Source: Prauserella muralis
Lineage (GTDB): Bacteria; Actinomycetota; Actinomycetes; Mycobacteriales; Pseudonocardiaceae
DNA: 64,000 nucleotides
Assembly (NCBI RefSeq): GCF_003202285.1
Contig: NZ_MASW01000001.1
Span: 1,827,681 to 1,891,680, forward strand
Reading direction: 5' to 3'
The translations under genes and the position numbers were made by a program. Below the pieces are notes generated by a model. The model saw nothing but the letters and a program-made list of their open reading frames with translations. It searched no databases and was not told the origin of the DNA. Each line of letters opens with the position of its first letter. The first letter of the stretch is position 1. Below, one piece after another: positions 1 to 8,315 of this stretch.

Positions 1-5
1 GGCGG

Positions 6-602
6 ATGGCGGGACGCGGCAGGCCCCGCCGCTTCGACCGCGACGCGGCGCTGCGCGCGGCGATGCGGGTGTTCTGGGAACACGGCTACGAGGGCACCTC
101 GATGGCGGACCTCACGTCGGCCATGGGCATCAACTCGCCCAGCCTCTACGCGGCGTTCTCGTGCAAGGAGGCGTTGTTCCGGGAGGCGGTCGAACTCTAC
201 GTACGCACCGACGGCGGGGCTCCGCAGCGGGCCCTGCGGGAGGCGCCGACGGTGCGGGCCGGTATCGACGCGATGCTGCGGGTCAACGCCACCGCCTACA
301 CCGACCCGGAGACCCCGCGCGGCTGCATGGTGGTGCTCGCCGCCACCAACCACACCGAGGCCAACCGCGACATCGGCGACTTCCTCGCCGAGCTGCGCAG
401 GCAGGACCTGGCCGAGCTGCGGGCGCGGCTGGACGCGGCGCTGGCGGACGGCGAGTTACCCGCGGGGACGGACACCGCCGGGCTCGCGCGGTTCTACGTC
501 ACCGTGCTGCACGGACTCTCGATCCAGGCACGCGATGGCGCCGGCCGCGACGAGCTGCTCGCCGCCGTCGACGCCGCGATGTCCGCCTGGCCCGCACCGT
601 GA
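6..602 (+). CDS. TetR/AcrR family transcriptional regulator
   Basis: 198 aa. Residues about 8-60 form a TetR-type N-terminal DNA-binding domain: a helix from FDRDAALRAAMRVF, then the turn-recognition segment around MADLTSAMGINSPSLYAAF, ending in the usual KEALF motif. The rest is helical and reads as a TetR ligand-binding C-terminal domain; the effector cannot be told. The start ATG has the normal MAGRGRPRRFD-type beginning, but only 5 bases lie upstream, so RBS and promoter are out of view. It converges on an acyl-CoA synthetase gene across a long hairpin, so regulation of that gene is possible but not shown. The family assignment is firm; the target is unknown. Confidence 0.93.
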   Translation: MAGRGRPRRFDRDAALRAAMRVFWEHGYEGTSMADLTSAMGINSPSLYAAFSCKEALFREAVELYVRTDGGAPQRALREAPTVRAGIDAMLRVNATAYTDPETPRGCMVVLAATNHTEANRDIGDFLAELRRQDLAELRARLDAALADGELPAGTDTAGLARFYVTVLHGLSIQARDGAGRDELLAAVDAAMSAWPAP

Positions 603-610
603 GCGGCACC

Positions 611-663
611 GAGCCGAAGGGCACCTTGGGTGCGTCCTGTGTACCCAGGGTGCCCTTCGGCTC
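611..663. repeat. Long inverted repeat, family A copy 1 (bidirectional terminator-like)
   Basis: Arms 611-631 and 643-663 are complementary over 21 nt with one mismatch, and begin GAGCCGAAGGGCACC. It lies between the convergent TetR and acyl-CoA synthetase genes, so it could end transcription from both sides. The same arm sequence recurs at 16111-16163 and 41108-41160, so it is a dispersed element and not a one-off terminator. Confidence 0.85.
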
Positions 664-675
664 GCCGGGGCCGGG

Positions 676-2328
676 TCAGGTGAGCTGGTCGCGCAGCTCG
701 CGCTTGAGCACCTTCCCCGCAGCCGACACGGGGATGGTCTCCACGAAGCGCAGCTCCCGCAGCCGCTTGTACGGCACCACCTGGGCGTTGACGGTTTCCA
801 GGAGCCGCTCCGGCTCGGCACCCTCGTGCCCGGCGGCGCGCACGACGAAGGCCACCGGCAGCTCGCCCGCCTCCGGCGTGCGCCTGCCGACGACCGCCGC
901 GGACGCGACCTCGGGCAGCGCCATCAGCAGCTCCTCCAGCTCGCGCGGGTACACGTTGTAGCCCTTGTAGATGAGCATGTCCTTCTTGCGATCCACAATG
1001 GACACAAAGCCGTCGTCGTCGATGACGCCGATGTCGCCCGTGTGCAGCCAGCCGTCGACGAGCACGGCGGCGGTCTCCTCGGGCCGGTTGTGGTAGCCCT
1101 GCATCACCTGCGGGCCGCGGACGCACACCTCGCCCGGCGTGCCGGGCGGCAACGGTTCCTCTCCACCTTCGGCGGGCACGATCCGGATCTCCGTGTCGAA
1201 CGTCGGCACCCCCACCGAGCCGACCTTGCGCCGGCCGGACCGCCAGCTCGGGGCGAGCGTGGCGCCCATGGTGACCTCGGTGAGGCCGTAGCCCTCGGCG
1301 ATGACGGCGTCGGGAAAGCGGCGCTGCAAGGCGTTGATCATCTCGTGCGGCATCGGTGCCGCGCCGGAGGTTATCGTGCGCACCGACGACAGGTCCGCGG
1401 TGTGAAACTCCTCGCACGCCAGCAGCGCGGCGAAGAGTGCGGGCGCACCACCCATCGACGTCACCCGCAGGCGTTCGGCGTCGGCCACATAGGACGGTGG
1501 GTCGAAGCGGTCGTGCAACACGACGGTGCCACCCGCGAGCACGGGCACGTTGAGCGAGCCGATGGTGCCCATGGCGTGGAACCACGGCGTGAGGTTGATG
1601 CCGATGCCCTCACCGAGTCGGACCGGCCATTCGTCCTCGCTGCCGACCTGGTCGAGCACCGGGTTGCCCGCATCGTCCACTTCGGGCACCGCACCGTAGC
1701 CCCAGCACCCGTACTGCAGCGAGTTCACGACCACGTTGCGGTGCGGCAGCCGCACGCCCTTCGACCGGCCGGTGGTTCCGCCGGTGTAGGACAGGTGCGC
1801 CAGATCCTGGCGCACGTCCACGCCCGGATCGGGCGGCACCTCGGAGGCCCGGGCACAGAACGTCTCGAAGTCCAGCTGCCCCTCGCCGCTCGGCCGGTAC
1901 ACGACCACGAGGTCGATGCCGGTGCCCGCGAGCGCCCTGGCCACCGGGCCGTAGGTCACCACGGCGGACGCCCCGCAGTCGGCGAGCTGGTGGGCGAGGT
2001 CGTGCGGCGGCAGCAGCGGGTTGGCCGGGCTGAACGTCGCGCCCGCCAGCAGCGTGCCGTAGTAGGCGACCGGGAAGGCCAGGCAGTTCGGCAGGTGCAA
2101 CGCCACCGTGTCACCGTGGCCGACGCCGCGCTCGCGCAGGGCGTTGGCGAACCGGCAGGCGCCGCGCCACGTCTCGGCGAAGGTGAGGCGCTCGGCGCCG
2201 TGCTGGAACGCCGTGCGGTCGCCGAACCGGGTGGCGGCTCCCGCGAGCAGCGTGCTGACCGGCGTGTCGGGGTAGGTGAGGGTGTCCGGAAGTCCGGGAG
2301 GCCGGGACATCGTTGTGATCGGCATCAC
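676..2328 (-). CDS. Acyl-CoA synthetase (AMP-dependent synthetase/ligase, FadD-like)
   Basis: 550 aa, the usual length of the ANL adenylating superfamily, which activates a carboxylic acid through an acyl-AMP to a CoA thioester. Visible motifs in order: the P-loop-like YTGGTTGRSKG (about residue 180), EGYGLTEVT, GWLHTGDIG, the DRKKDMLIYKGYNVYPRE hinge region, and the C-terminal catalytic-lysine segment AGKVLKRE. Substrate chain length cannot be read. It diverges from an acyl-CoA dehydrogenase gene, which fits shared use in fatty acid breakdown. Starts at 2328 (GTG), 2325 (ATG) and 2310 (ATG) are all possible. The family is firm, the substrate open. Confidence 0.93.
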   Translation of the reverse strand: MMPITTMSRPPGLPDTLTYPDTPVSTLLAGAATRFGDRTAFQHGAERLTFAETWRGACRFANALRERGVGHGDTVALHLPNCLAFPVAYYGTLLAGATFSPANPLLPPHDLAHQLADCGASAVVTYGPVARALAGTGIDLVVVYRPSGEGQLDFETFCARASEVPPDPGVDVRQDLAHLSYTGGTTGRSKGVRLPHRNVVVNSLQYGCWGYGAVPEVDDAGNPVLDQVGSEDEWPVRLGEGIGINLTPWFHAMGTIGSLNVPVLAGGTVVLHDRFDPPSYVADAERLRVTSMGGAPALFAALLACEEFHTADLSSVRTITSGAAPMPHEMINALQRRFPDAVIAEGYGLTEVTMGATLAPSWRSGRRKVGSVGVPTFDTEIRIVPAEGGEEPLPPGTPGEVCVRGPQVMQGYHNRPEETAAVLVDGWLHTGDIGVIDDDGFVSIVDRKKDMLIYKGYNVYPRELEELLMALPEVASAAVVGRRTPEAGELPVAFVVRAAGHEGAEPERLLETVNAQVVPYKRLRELRFVETIPVSAAGKVLKRELRDQLT

Positions 2329-2429
2329 CTGACATTAGGAAGAGTGCGGCCAAGAACACAAGGATGTCCGAGTAAACGGCCACTAACATCGGGACCGGCG
2401 TGGAGAAGTCTCGACGAAAGGTGGCGCAG

Positions 2430-3593
2430 GTGAGCGACGGTCCCGGCCTCTACCAGCTCGCGGAGGAGCACGAGGAACTGCGGGCGGCGGTGCGCGCGCT
2501 GGCGGAGAAGGAGATCGCGCCCCATGCCGCCGAGGTGGACGAGCAGGAGCGGTACCCGGCGGAGGCGCGGGACGCGCTCGCGCGGGCCGGCTTCAACGCC
2601 GTGCACATCCCCGAGGAGTACGAGGGGCAGGGTGCGGACGCCATCGCGGCGTGCATCGTGATCGAGGAGGTCGCGCGAGTCGACGCCTCGGCCTCGCTGA
2701 TCCCCGCGGTGAACAAGCTGGGCACCCAGCCGATCCTGCTGTCGGCGTCCGAGCAGCTGAAGAAGACCGTGCTGCCGTCGATCGCCTCGGGTGAGGCGTC
2801 GGCGTCGTACGCGCTGTCGGAGCGCGAGGCGGGCTCGGACACCGCGTCGATGCGCACGCGGGCCCGGCTGGAGGGCGACACCTGGGTGCTCAACGGCACC
2901 AAGTGCTGGATCACGAACGCGGGCGAGTCCAGCTGGTACACGGTGATGGCCGTCACCGACCCGGACGCGGAGAAGAAGTCGAACGGCATCTCGGCGTTCG
3001 TGGTGCACGCCGACGACCCGGGCTTTTCGGTGGGCCCCAAGGAGCGCAAGCTCGGCATCAAGGGCTCGCCCACGCGGGAGATCTACTTCGAGAACTGCGC
3101 GATTCCGGCCGACCGCATCATCGGCGAGCCGGGCACGGGGCTGAAGACCGCCCTGCGCACGCTCGACCACACGCGCCCCACCATCGGCGCGCAGGCGCTG
3201 GGCATCGCGCAGGGCGCCCTCGACGCCGCCGTGGCCTACGTCAAGGAGCGCAAGCAGTTCGGCAAGGCGATCGGTGAGTTCCAGGGTGTGCAGTTCATGC
3301 TCGCCGACATGGGCACCAAGATCGAGGCCGCGCGGCACCTCGTCTACGCCTCCGCGGCGGCCACCGAGCGCGGCGACGCGCGCGCGTCGTTCATGGCCTC
3401 CGCCGCGAAGTCCTACGCCTCCGACGTCGCGATGGAGGTCACGACCGACGCGGTGCAGCTCTTCGGCGGCGCAGGCTACACCCGCGACTTCCCGGTGGAG
3501 CGCATGATGCGCGACGCGAAGATCACCCAGATCTACGAGGGCACCAACCAGATCCAGCGCCTCGTGATGGCCCGCTCCCTGCTCAAGGGCTGA
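2430..3593 (+). CDS. Acyl-CoA dehydrogenase
   Basis: 387 aa from the chosen GTG at 2430, which has GAAAGG 8 nt upstream; GTG codons at 2400 and 2421 are in frame but give an atypical N-terminus. The protein is a full FAD-dependent acyl-CoA dehydrogenase: N-terminal helical domain (EEHEELRAAVRALAEKEIAP), middle beta domain with YALSEREAGSD and WITNAG, and C-terminal helical domain with RKQFGKAIGEFQGVQFMLAD, QLFGGAGYTRDFPVER and the catalytic-glutamate motif IYEGTNQIQR. It would carry out the first step of beta-oxidation or branched-chain acyl-CoA oxidation. It is head-to-head with the acyl-CoA synthetase at 676-2328; about 100 nt between them must hold both promoters. Confidence 0.95.
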   Translation: MSDGPGLYQLAEEHEELRAAVRALAEKEIAPHAAEVDEQERYPAEARDALARAGFNAVHIPEEYEGQGADAIAACIVIEEVARVDASASLIPAVNKLGTQPILLSASEQLKKTVLPSIASGEASASYALSEREAGSDTASMRTRARLEGDTWVLNGTKCWITNAGESSWYTVMAVTDPDAEKKSNGISAFVVHADDPGFSVGPKERKLGIKGSPTREIYFENCAIPADRIIGEPGTGLKTALRTLDHTRPTIGAQALGIAQGALDAAVAYVKERKQFGKAIGEFQGVQFMLADMGTKIEAARHLVYASAAATERGDARASFMASAAKSYASDVAMEVTTDAVQLFGGAGYTRDFPVERMMRDAKITQIYEGTNQIQRLVMARSLLKG

Positions 3594-3636
3594 GCCGATG
3601 ATGGCGGCTTCCTCTTTGCCCGGGTAGTCGCCATGA

Positions 3637-4092
3637 TCAGGCCGCCTCCAGGCCGTCGTGGTCGGTAGGCCGTGCGAAGACGGCATCGACGGCCTGGCGG
3701 GCACGCTCGTGGCTCGACGGCACCAGGTGGGTGTAGGTCCGGAGAGTGAAGCCGGGTCGGCGTGTCCGAGGTCGGCGAGCTCGGTGATCGACACACCGCG
3801 GGACAGCAGTGTGGACGCGTAGAAATGCCTCAGGGCATGCATGCCGTCCTCGCGGTTGCGGTACTCGATTCCGGTCGCCGGAACGCGCCGTGCCACACCA
3901 CTTTGGTGAACAGGTCACCGGTACCGAGGCGTCCTGCCTCACCCATCATCAGAACCCGCACCGTTACCCGCTCGCCGTCGGGCTCGCTCCAGGGCAGCGT
4001 GACACCCTGCACGGTCTTGAGCTGCCGCTGGACACGGACGACCTGCGCGTCCCGGTCAACGTCGTCCGGGGACAGGTCGCCGCACCGTCCTT
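3637..4092 (-). pseudogene. Tyrosine integrase remnant (C-terminal half, frameshifted)
   Basis: Three minus-strand frames spell consecutive pieces of one phage/AICE-type tyrosine recombinase. The first covers about 4092-3900 (LSPDDVDRDAQVVRV, TLPWSEPDGERVTVRV, GDLFTKVVWHGAF). The second covers about 3896-3760 (YRNREDGMHALRHFYASTL, with the H-x-L-R-H catalytic box; GVSITELADLGHADP). The third is FTLRTYTHLVPSSHERAR, holding the catalytic Tyr, ending at the stop 3637-3639. At least two frameshifts separate the pieces and the N-terminal DNA-binding half is missing, so the enzyme is dead. No tRNA or obvious att site lies beside it. It belongs with the FtsK fragment just upstream. Confidence 0.85.
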
Positions 4093-4159
4093 GCTGATCG
4101 GTTCCGGCTGCTGTGCCGAGTGGGTACTGGTCATCAGGCGACGCCCCGCTTCCCCGGAG

Positions 4160-4509
4160 TGGAGCACCGGCCCGGGCCGGTGGGTCTGCGCGAGCTGCCG
4201 GATGTCGTCGTCGGTCAGATAGGCGGCACGCACGCGTGTCACGGCACGAGAGCCGGCCTCGACCACGTAGCCCACGCCGCGCGCGGTCTCGGTGATCTCC
4301 TCACAGCGGGCACCGCGGTCACGGGCACCGTCGCCGAGCACCATGCCGCACTTCGAGCCCTCGACCAGCCGCAGCGCCATGCGGGTGGGGAACAAGTCGC
4401 GCCACTTCACGACCTCCTTGCGGGGGGTCCTGCAGCGCGCCGATGACGTGCATACCGGGCGCGCGGCCCTTGGTCAACAGCCGACCCAACGCGACCTCGG
4501 CACGCTGGC
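4160..4509 (-). pseudogene. FtsK/SpoIIIE-type DNA translocase remnant of an integrative conjugative element
   Basis: The minus strand encodes GRLLTKGRAPGMHVIGALQ, then after a shift DPRKEVVKWRDLFPTRMAL, GMVLGDGARDRGARCEEI, GVGYVVEAGS and VRAAYLTDDDIRQLA. This is the C-terminal part of the Tra/FtsK translocase of actinomycete integrative conjugative elements (pSAM2-like). The frame breaks at a run of six G at 4422-4427 where five would keep it open. The ATPase Walker motifs are absent (truncated). It precedes the integrase remnant on the same strand, matching the tra-to-int order of such elements with the middle genes deleted. Confidence 0.75.
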
Positions 4510-4677
4510 CTCGGCGTCAACAACTGGCCGTCCCTCGTCCCAGCGGACGCCGACACGTTGAGCGCAACGCTCGGCCGCTGCCAACGGTGGGAAGCCGACG
4601 ACGACCCCACCGGCGTGCAGCTCCCTCGCGCCAAACGCCACGACGGCAAGAGCCTGGCCACCGTCACACTGCAGTGA
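4510..4677 (+). pseudogene. C-terminal fragment of an unrecognised protein
   Basis: A plus-strand frame reads about 55 codons beginning LGVNNWPSLVPADADTLSAT and ending DGKSLATVTLQ at the stop 4675-4677. Residue composition looks like real protein, but there is no start codon or RBS in this frame. It begins exactly where the oppositely oriented FtsK remnant breaks off, so it is probably another truncated cargo gene of the dead element. The family is unknown. Confidence 0.4.
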
Positions 4678-4689
4678 GCGGGCGATGTT

Positions 4690-4711
4690 CTGGATCCGGC
4701 ACCGGATCCAG
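4690..4711. terminator. Perfect short hairpin upstream of the ESX-like cassette
   Basis: CTGGATCCGG at 4690-4699 and CCGGATCCAG at 4702-4711 pair perfectly around a 2-nt gap. It lies after the element remnants and before the cassette. A second perfect palindrome, AGTAGCTACT, follows at about 4733-4742. There is no U-tract, as is usual for actinobacteria. Confidence 0.5.
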
Positions 4712-4826
4712 CCGGTCCTGTGAGCGCCGCCAAGTAGCTACTAGCTGGAGAATGAGGGAAGTACGTGTTCAGCTGGTAACTCCGTGTTACGTTCGCTTGA
4801 GCTGGCAACATCACGGGGGAGGCGTT

Positions 4827-6095
4827 GTGGCCGCGAGCGATCTGAATACCACCGTCAATGGCAGCGTTGAGATGTGCCGCGACGCTGCTGAGCAGCTTGA
4901 TAAGGCTGTGCGGTACGCCGAGGACGCGCAGACGCTCTACCGCAAGAGCCGCGACAGCACGGAGGTCACGTGGTCTGGCCCCGCGCGGGATGCCTTCGCC
5001 GAGTCCGTCACAGCGACGCTTGATCCGCTGCATCACCTCTGCTACACGCTGCCGCTGTACTCGCGAGCGCTCAATGAGTTCGCCGATTCCTTGGACGGTG
5101 TGAAGCGGCAGATGGACGAGGTCGTGAGCAAGGCGCGTGCGGGTGGGCTCACAGTCGATGGCCCGATCGTCGAGCATCCGCAAAGTCCGGGCGTGCCGCC
5201 TGATCTTCGGATGCCGCCCACGATGCCAGGCGACTCAGCGGGCGAAATTCAAGCGAAGCAGGCAGTGATCGACGGCTACAAGCAGCTCGTGAATGAGTTC
5301 AACCGCAAGGTCGACGCTTATAACGAATGCCTGGCCATCTTCACCGCTGCTCGCAACAACGAGAAGGAAGCGCATTCGCGGCTGTGGCAGGCACTGCATC
5401 CGAGCAAGGGCGCCAACGTCGACGCGTGGACGATCGGTAACACGAGCGCGTCAGCTGTGATCAGCGGTGTCGGCTCGGCGGAGAATCTCCGCTACGAGTC
5501 GCTGTTGAAGGCTGATCGGCTTGCGGCCAACGCGCTCGGATTCCAACAGATGGCCGCCGGAAAGCTGCCGCCGCCCGAACGCGCACGTGCCCTGATCAAC
5601 GCGGCCAGGTCGACTGCCAAGGAGCAGCAGTATCGCGCGAAGTTCGACTCACTGGACAAGCTCCTGAAACATATCCCGGACCGATTTCGAACGGGGGCGG
5701 CAGGCTACCCAGGACGGGGAAGTCCGAACATCGCCGCCCCCATTGATGACGCTGCGCTCGGCATCAAGGCAGTAAGTGGTGTGTTGAAGAAGTTGCCTTA
5801 CATCGGCACCACTCTGACGGTCGGCACCGAGATGTGGGGGGCCTCGACGGGTGAACAGACCTGGGGTAAGGCGGTCGCGAAGTCAGCCGGAATCCTCAGT
5901 GGTGGAGCTGTCGGAGGTTCAGTTGGCAGTGTCATCGGTAGCGCTGCTGGGCCGTGGGGCACCGTTCTTGGCGGTGGCGCCGGCAGCATCATCGGTGGTT
6001 TCGCCGGTAGTAAAGTAGTGGACTACTACGTGCCGGAGCAGAAGGAAATGCCTGGTCAGATGCATAAGATCAATTACGAGGGCATGGGCCGGTGA
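4827..6095 (+). CDS. WXG-type (ESX/T7SS-like) protein with glycine-zipper C-terminus
   Basis: 422 aa. The GTG at 4827 is chosen because GGGGGAGG ends 4 nt before it and the protein then starts as a WXG-like helical hairpin (MAASDLNTTVNGSVEMCRDA) with the W-S-G turn at residues 49-51. A second helical, likely coiled-coil part spans about 135-200 (KQAVIDGYKQLVNEF, ARNNEKEAHSRL). The C-terminal quarter is a glycine zipper with repeated GxxxG spacing (GGAVGGSVGSVIGSAAG, GGAGSIIGGFAG), followed by a short polar tail. Glycine zippers occur in membrane-inserting and pore-forming proteins, so a secreted effector is plausible; that is inference. It overlaps the next gene by 4 nt (GTGA), so the two are translationally coupled. 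Composition is clearly less GC-rich than the flanking genes. Confidence 0.75.
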   Translation: MAASDLNTTVNGSVEMCRDAAEQLDKAVRYAEDAQTLYRKSRDSTEVTWSGPARDAFAESVTATLDPLHHLCYTLPLYSRALNEFADSLDGVKRQMDEVVSKARAGGLTVDGPIVEHPQSPGVPPDLRMPPTMPGDSAGEIQAKQAVIDGYKQLVNEFNRKVDAYNECLAIFTAARNNEKEAHSRLWQALHPSKGANVDAWTIGNTSASAVISGVGSAENLRYESLLKADRLAANALGFQQMAAGKLPPPERARALINAARSTAKEQQYRAKFDSLDKLLKHIPDRFRTGAAGYPGRGSPNIAAPIDDAALGIKAVSGVLKKLPYIGTTLTVGTEMWGASTGEQTWGKAVAKSAGILSGGAVGGSVGSVIGSAAGPWGTVLGGGAGSIIGGFAGSKVVDYYVPEQKEMPGQMHKINYEGMGR

Positions 6096-7060
6096 CTACG
6101 CCTTCGGGCGGTGGGTCAGGTTTGCCGCCGCGCCCTGACCGGGACACCGGTGAGCCGTTTCCCCCACACGGCCGCGGCTACGTTGGTCGTGACGAGGGGG
6201 ACGGTCGTGATCGCGATGTGAACGCCCGTTACAAGCCTTCGCCTCCGGCGGGTATGGGGCCGGTGCTGGCGTGGCACAAGAAAAGCAGGCGTGCGAAGCT
6301 CGCGCTGTTCTTCGTCAGCCTGGCCATGCTGGTGGTGGGGTTCTCGCTGATTTGTGTGATCGCTGGCGATTCTCCGCTCGTCTGGGTGAGTTACTGGCCG
6401 CTGTGGCTGCTGTTCGTCGGCGTCTCCCTGCTGATCACGGGCCCGTTCAGCTACACCGTCTTGTCGGCTGGCGCGGACTGGTGCCAGTACGACCTCTACC
6501 GATTCGGTGTTCATCGCCGGAACCACGTGGTCAACTTGTACGCGCTACGACAGATCAACTTCGGCAGCGGGCCGACGGTGATCACGCTTGGTCTTGCCGA
6601 CGATGAGGACAACATCGCCATGGACCGCACGGACTGGCAGGCCGACCGCCGCATCTGGGATCTCGTCTACAACGGGATCCTGCACTCCGTCGCGGCGGGC
6701 GCGAAGGTGGCACCTCAGGCTCGCAGGCTCCTCGAGCTGGACCACGTACCGGCATTGCGCTACCCGAATGGCGGCCCCCGTGCGATCCCGGTTGCCCGGC
6801 TCAGCGACGTTCAGGTGTGGGAGCTGATGTCGGACCCGTTGATCCGGGAAACCATGGAGCAAACGGGCATCGGTGACATGTCCGCCGCAGCGTTCCGCGA
6901 AGCATTCCCCACCTGGCCGGAAAACGCACTCCGCAATCCCGCCAACCCGGCATGGTTCGCCGAAGACACTGAACCAGCGACCGACGCCGCCATTCCTGAC
7001 GAGCGCACCGCCGACGCCGAGGACGAGCGTTGGGTACGCTTCTACCGACGTGAGGGCTGA
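6092..7060 (+). CDS. Hypothetical membrane protein coupled to the WXG/glycine-zipper gene
   Basis: 322 aa, not recognised. The N-terminal about 60 residues are polar and Gly/Pro/Asp-rich. Two transmembrane helices follow at about 69-91 (LALFFVSLAMLVVGFSLICV) and 97-118 (WPLWLLFVGVSLLITG). The C-terminal about 200 residues are soluble, with no motif I know. It starts at a GTG overlapping the previous stop (GTGA), so it is translated together with the effector-like protein. That coupling makes it a candidate immunity or chaperone/anchor protein, a guess from position only. The lipoprotein gene starts 4 nt after its stop. Confidence 0.7.
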   Translation: MTTPSGGGSGLPPRPDRDTGEPFPPHGRGYVGRDEGDGRDRDVNARYKPSPPAGMGPVLAWHKKSRRAKLALFFVSLAMLVVGFSLICVIAGDSPLVWVSYWPLWLLFVGVSLLITGPFSYTVLSAGADWCQYDLYRFGVHRRNHVVNLYALRQINFGSGPTVITLGLADDEDNIAMDRTDWQADRRIWDLVYNGILHSVAAGAKVAPQARRLLELDHVPALRYPNGGPRAIPVARLSDVQVWELMSDPLIRETMEQTGIGDMSAAAFREAFPTWPENALRNPANPAWFAEDTEPATDAAIPDERTADAEDERWVRFYRREG

Positions 7061-7064
7061 AACC

Positions 7065-7565
7065 ATGCTGCGCAGTACGGCTGCCGTCGGTGCCGTCCTG
7101 ACGGCCGTATCCTTGGTCAGCGGTTGCGGGGGCTCCTCGAACAAGGGCAAGCCGCAAAGCACTGCCTGGGGGCACCATACGTGGCGCAGTGGGGTGACTA
7201 TCGAAGTAGTCGGTGCGCGGCCGTGTAAGCCGAGTTCGACAGCATACCCAGGTGATGCGCGGTTCGGTGCCATAGTGTCGATCCGAGTCAGAAATGGTGG
7301 TGTTGGCGACTACCGACTTCGCGATATGGCTCCCAGCAACCCCGAACGCGCGGAAGGCGCGTCTCGGCTCCTGGCTGATCCCGGAGGTCCCTGTGAAGCA
7401 CCGTTGTTGCCGGACAAGCAGGTTGCGCCAGGCCATGAGGTGACGTTCGATAGTGCGTACACCGTCAACGACTCAAGCGGGAAGATGACGCTTGTATTGT
7501 CACCCGACCACGATGCCGAGCCGATCGCGTATACGGGCCGGGTTCACATAACGCGGGGGGCATGA
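7065..7565 (+). CDS. Hypothetical lipoprotein of the ESX-like cassette
   Basis: 166 aa. The ATG at 7065 gives a type II signal peptide: a short charged N-terminus, hydrophobic AVGAVLTAVSLV, and a lipobox LVSGC whose cysteine would be lipidated near residue 21. The mature part (HHTWRSGVTIEVVGARPC onward) looks like a beta-sandwich domain of the kind seen in actinobacterial surface lipoproteins, with three further cysteines. It lies 4 nt behind the membrane protein gene. It may present or bind the secreted WXG partner at the outer face of the membrane; function unknown. Confidence 0.75.
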   Translation: MLRSTAAVGAVLTAVSLVSGCGGSSNKGKPQSTAWGHHTWRSGVTIEVVGARPCKPSSTAYPGDARFGAIVSIRVRNGGVGDYRLRDMAPSNPERAEGASRLLADPGGPCEAPLLPDKQVAPGHEVTFDSAYTVNDSSGKMTLVLSPDHDAEPIAYTGRVHITRGA

Positions 7566-7609
7566 GGAGATATGGAACGAGTCGTACGAGGTCGGTTGGG
7601 GGATGATCG

Positions 7610-8290
7610 TTGGCAGATAATCTTGATCGTGAGTCCGGCGCCGAGCCGGAACTGAAGCCGTTCGACCGGAGGGCGTTGGCGACCCTCGACGTTATTGCCG
7701 ACCTTGAAGTCGATCGCCTGTATGTCCTGACAAAGCCCGAAGGTTCGCTGGAGTTCTACAAGAGCGTCCGCAATGAACTGATTCTCTGGGCGTACACGCG
7801 GATTACCAACCTTGTAGTGTCCTGCGGCGACGCGCAACCTTGTGTGCGTGCGACTTGTGCTGAAGTCGTCGAATTGGGTCGCGCGCTAGATGACGCCCTA
7901 CTCGTCGCCTTGGACGCATGGCACCCCGAGGGCTCGCGCTATCCGGCGCCGGAGCCATCCGAGATGGAGCCGATGGAACACATCAAGCTGGCTGGCGACG
8001 ACATGGCGGCGACCGGGATGGTGTGGATACCGACACGCCCTGTCAGGGCAGGCGACAGGCACGTGGACGCCGAGTTGTACTGTCGTAAACCGGGGCAACC
8101 ATTGCTGCTCGCGTACTCCTCGTTGCCCGCGCTGCAAGCCGGATGTGGGCCGTATCAGGCGGCAGCGGCGATAGATGTCGCCCAGATCGACGAGGTCGCG
8201 TTCGAAGCGGGAGCGGCGAGAGTCGTCTTCGACATGCCACTTGCCGAAGACGCACGACATCCCGAGCCAGTGCAGGACTGGACTCGCTGA
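7610..8290 (+). CDS. SAV_915/SseB-like hypothetical protein
   Basis: 226 aa from a TTG at 7610; GGTTGGGGGA sits just upstream and no ATG or GTG is in frame close by. The C-terminal half (MVWIPTRPVRAGDRHVDAEL, LLLAYSSLPALQAGCGPYQA, IDVAQIDEVAFEAGA) matches the pattern of SAV_915/SseB-type domains found beside ESX-like genes in actinobacteria. The N-terminal half (LDVIADLEVDRLYVLTKP) is unfamiliar and has two cysteines in VVSCGDAQPCVRATC. No signal peptide or membrane segment is seen, so it is probably cytoplasmic. It is part of the same plus-strand gene run as its neighbours. Confidence 0.65.
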   Translation: MADNLDRESGAEPELKPFDRRALATLDVIADLEVDRLYVLTKPEGSLEFYKSVRNELILWAYTRITNLVVSCGDAQPCVRATCAEVVELGRALDDALLVALDAWHPEGSRYPAPEPSEMEPMEHIKLAGDDMAATGMVWIPTRPVRAGDRHVDAELYCRKPGQPLLLAYSSLPALQAGCGPYQAAAAIDVAQIDEVAFEAGAARVVFDMPLAEDARHPEPVQDWTR

Positions 8291-8315
8291 CGATGGCGAA
8301 ACGAGGGGGACGGAC

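Noticed and set aside
535-2433. Plus-strand frame of 632 codons over the acyl-CoA synthetase
   Set aside because: Antisense shadow of a gene with complete adenylating-enzyme motifs.
3594-3640. tRNA or att site beside the integrase remnant
   Set aside because: I looked for a tRNA 3' end or cloverleaf next to the integrase and found none; no matching direct repeat was seen near 8760-8980 by eye.
2325-3896. Long minus-strand frame beginning with integrase-like residues and running under the acyl-CoA dehydrogenase
   Set aside because: Only its first about 45 codons are integrase-like; the rest is shadow sequence of the dehydrogenase gene. The integrase part is kept as a pseudogene.
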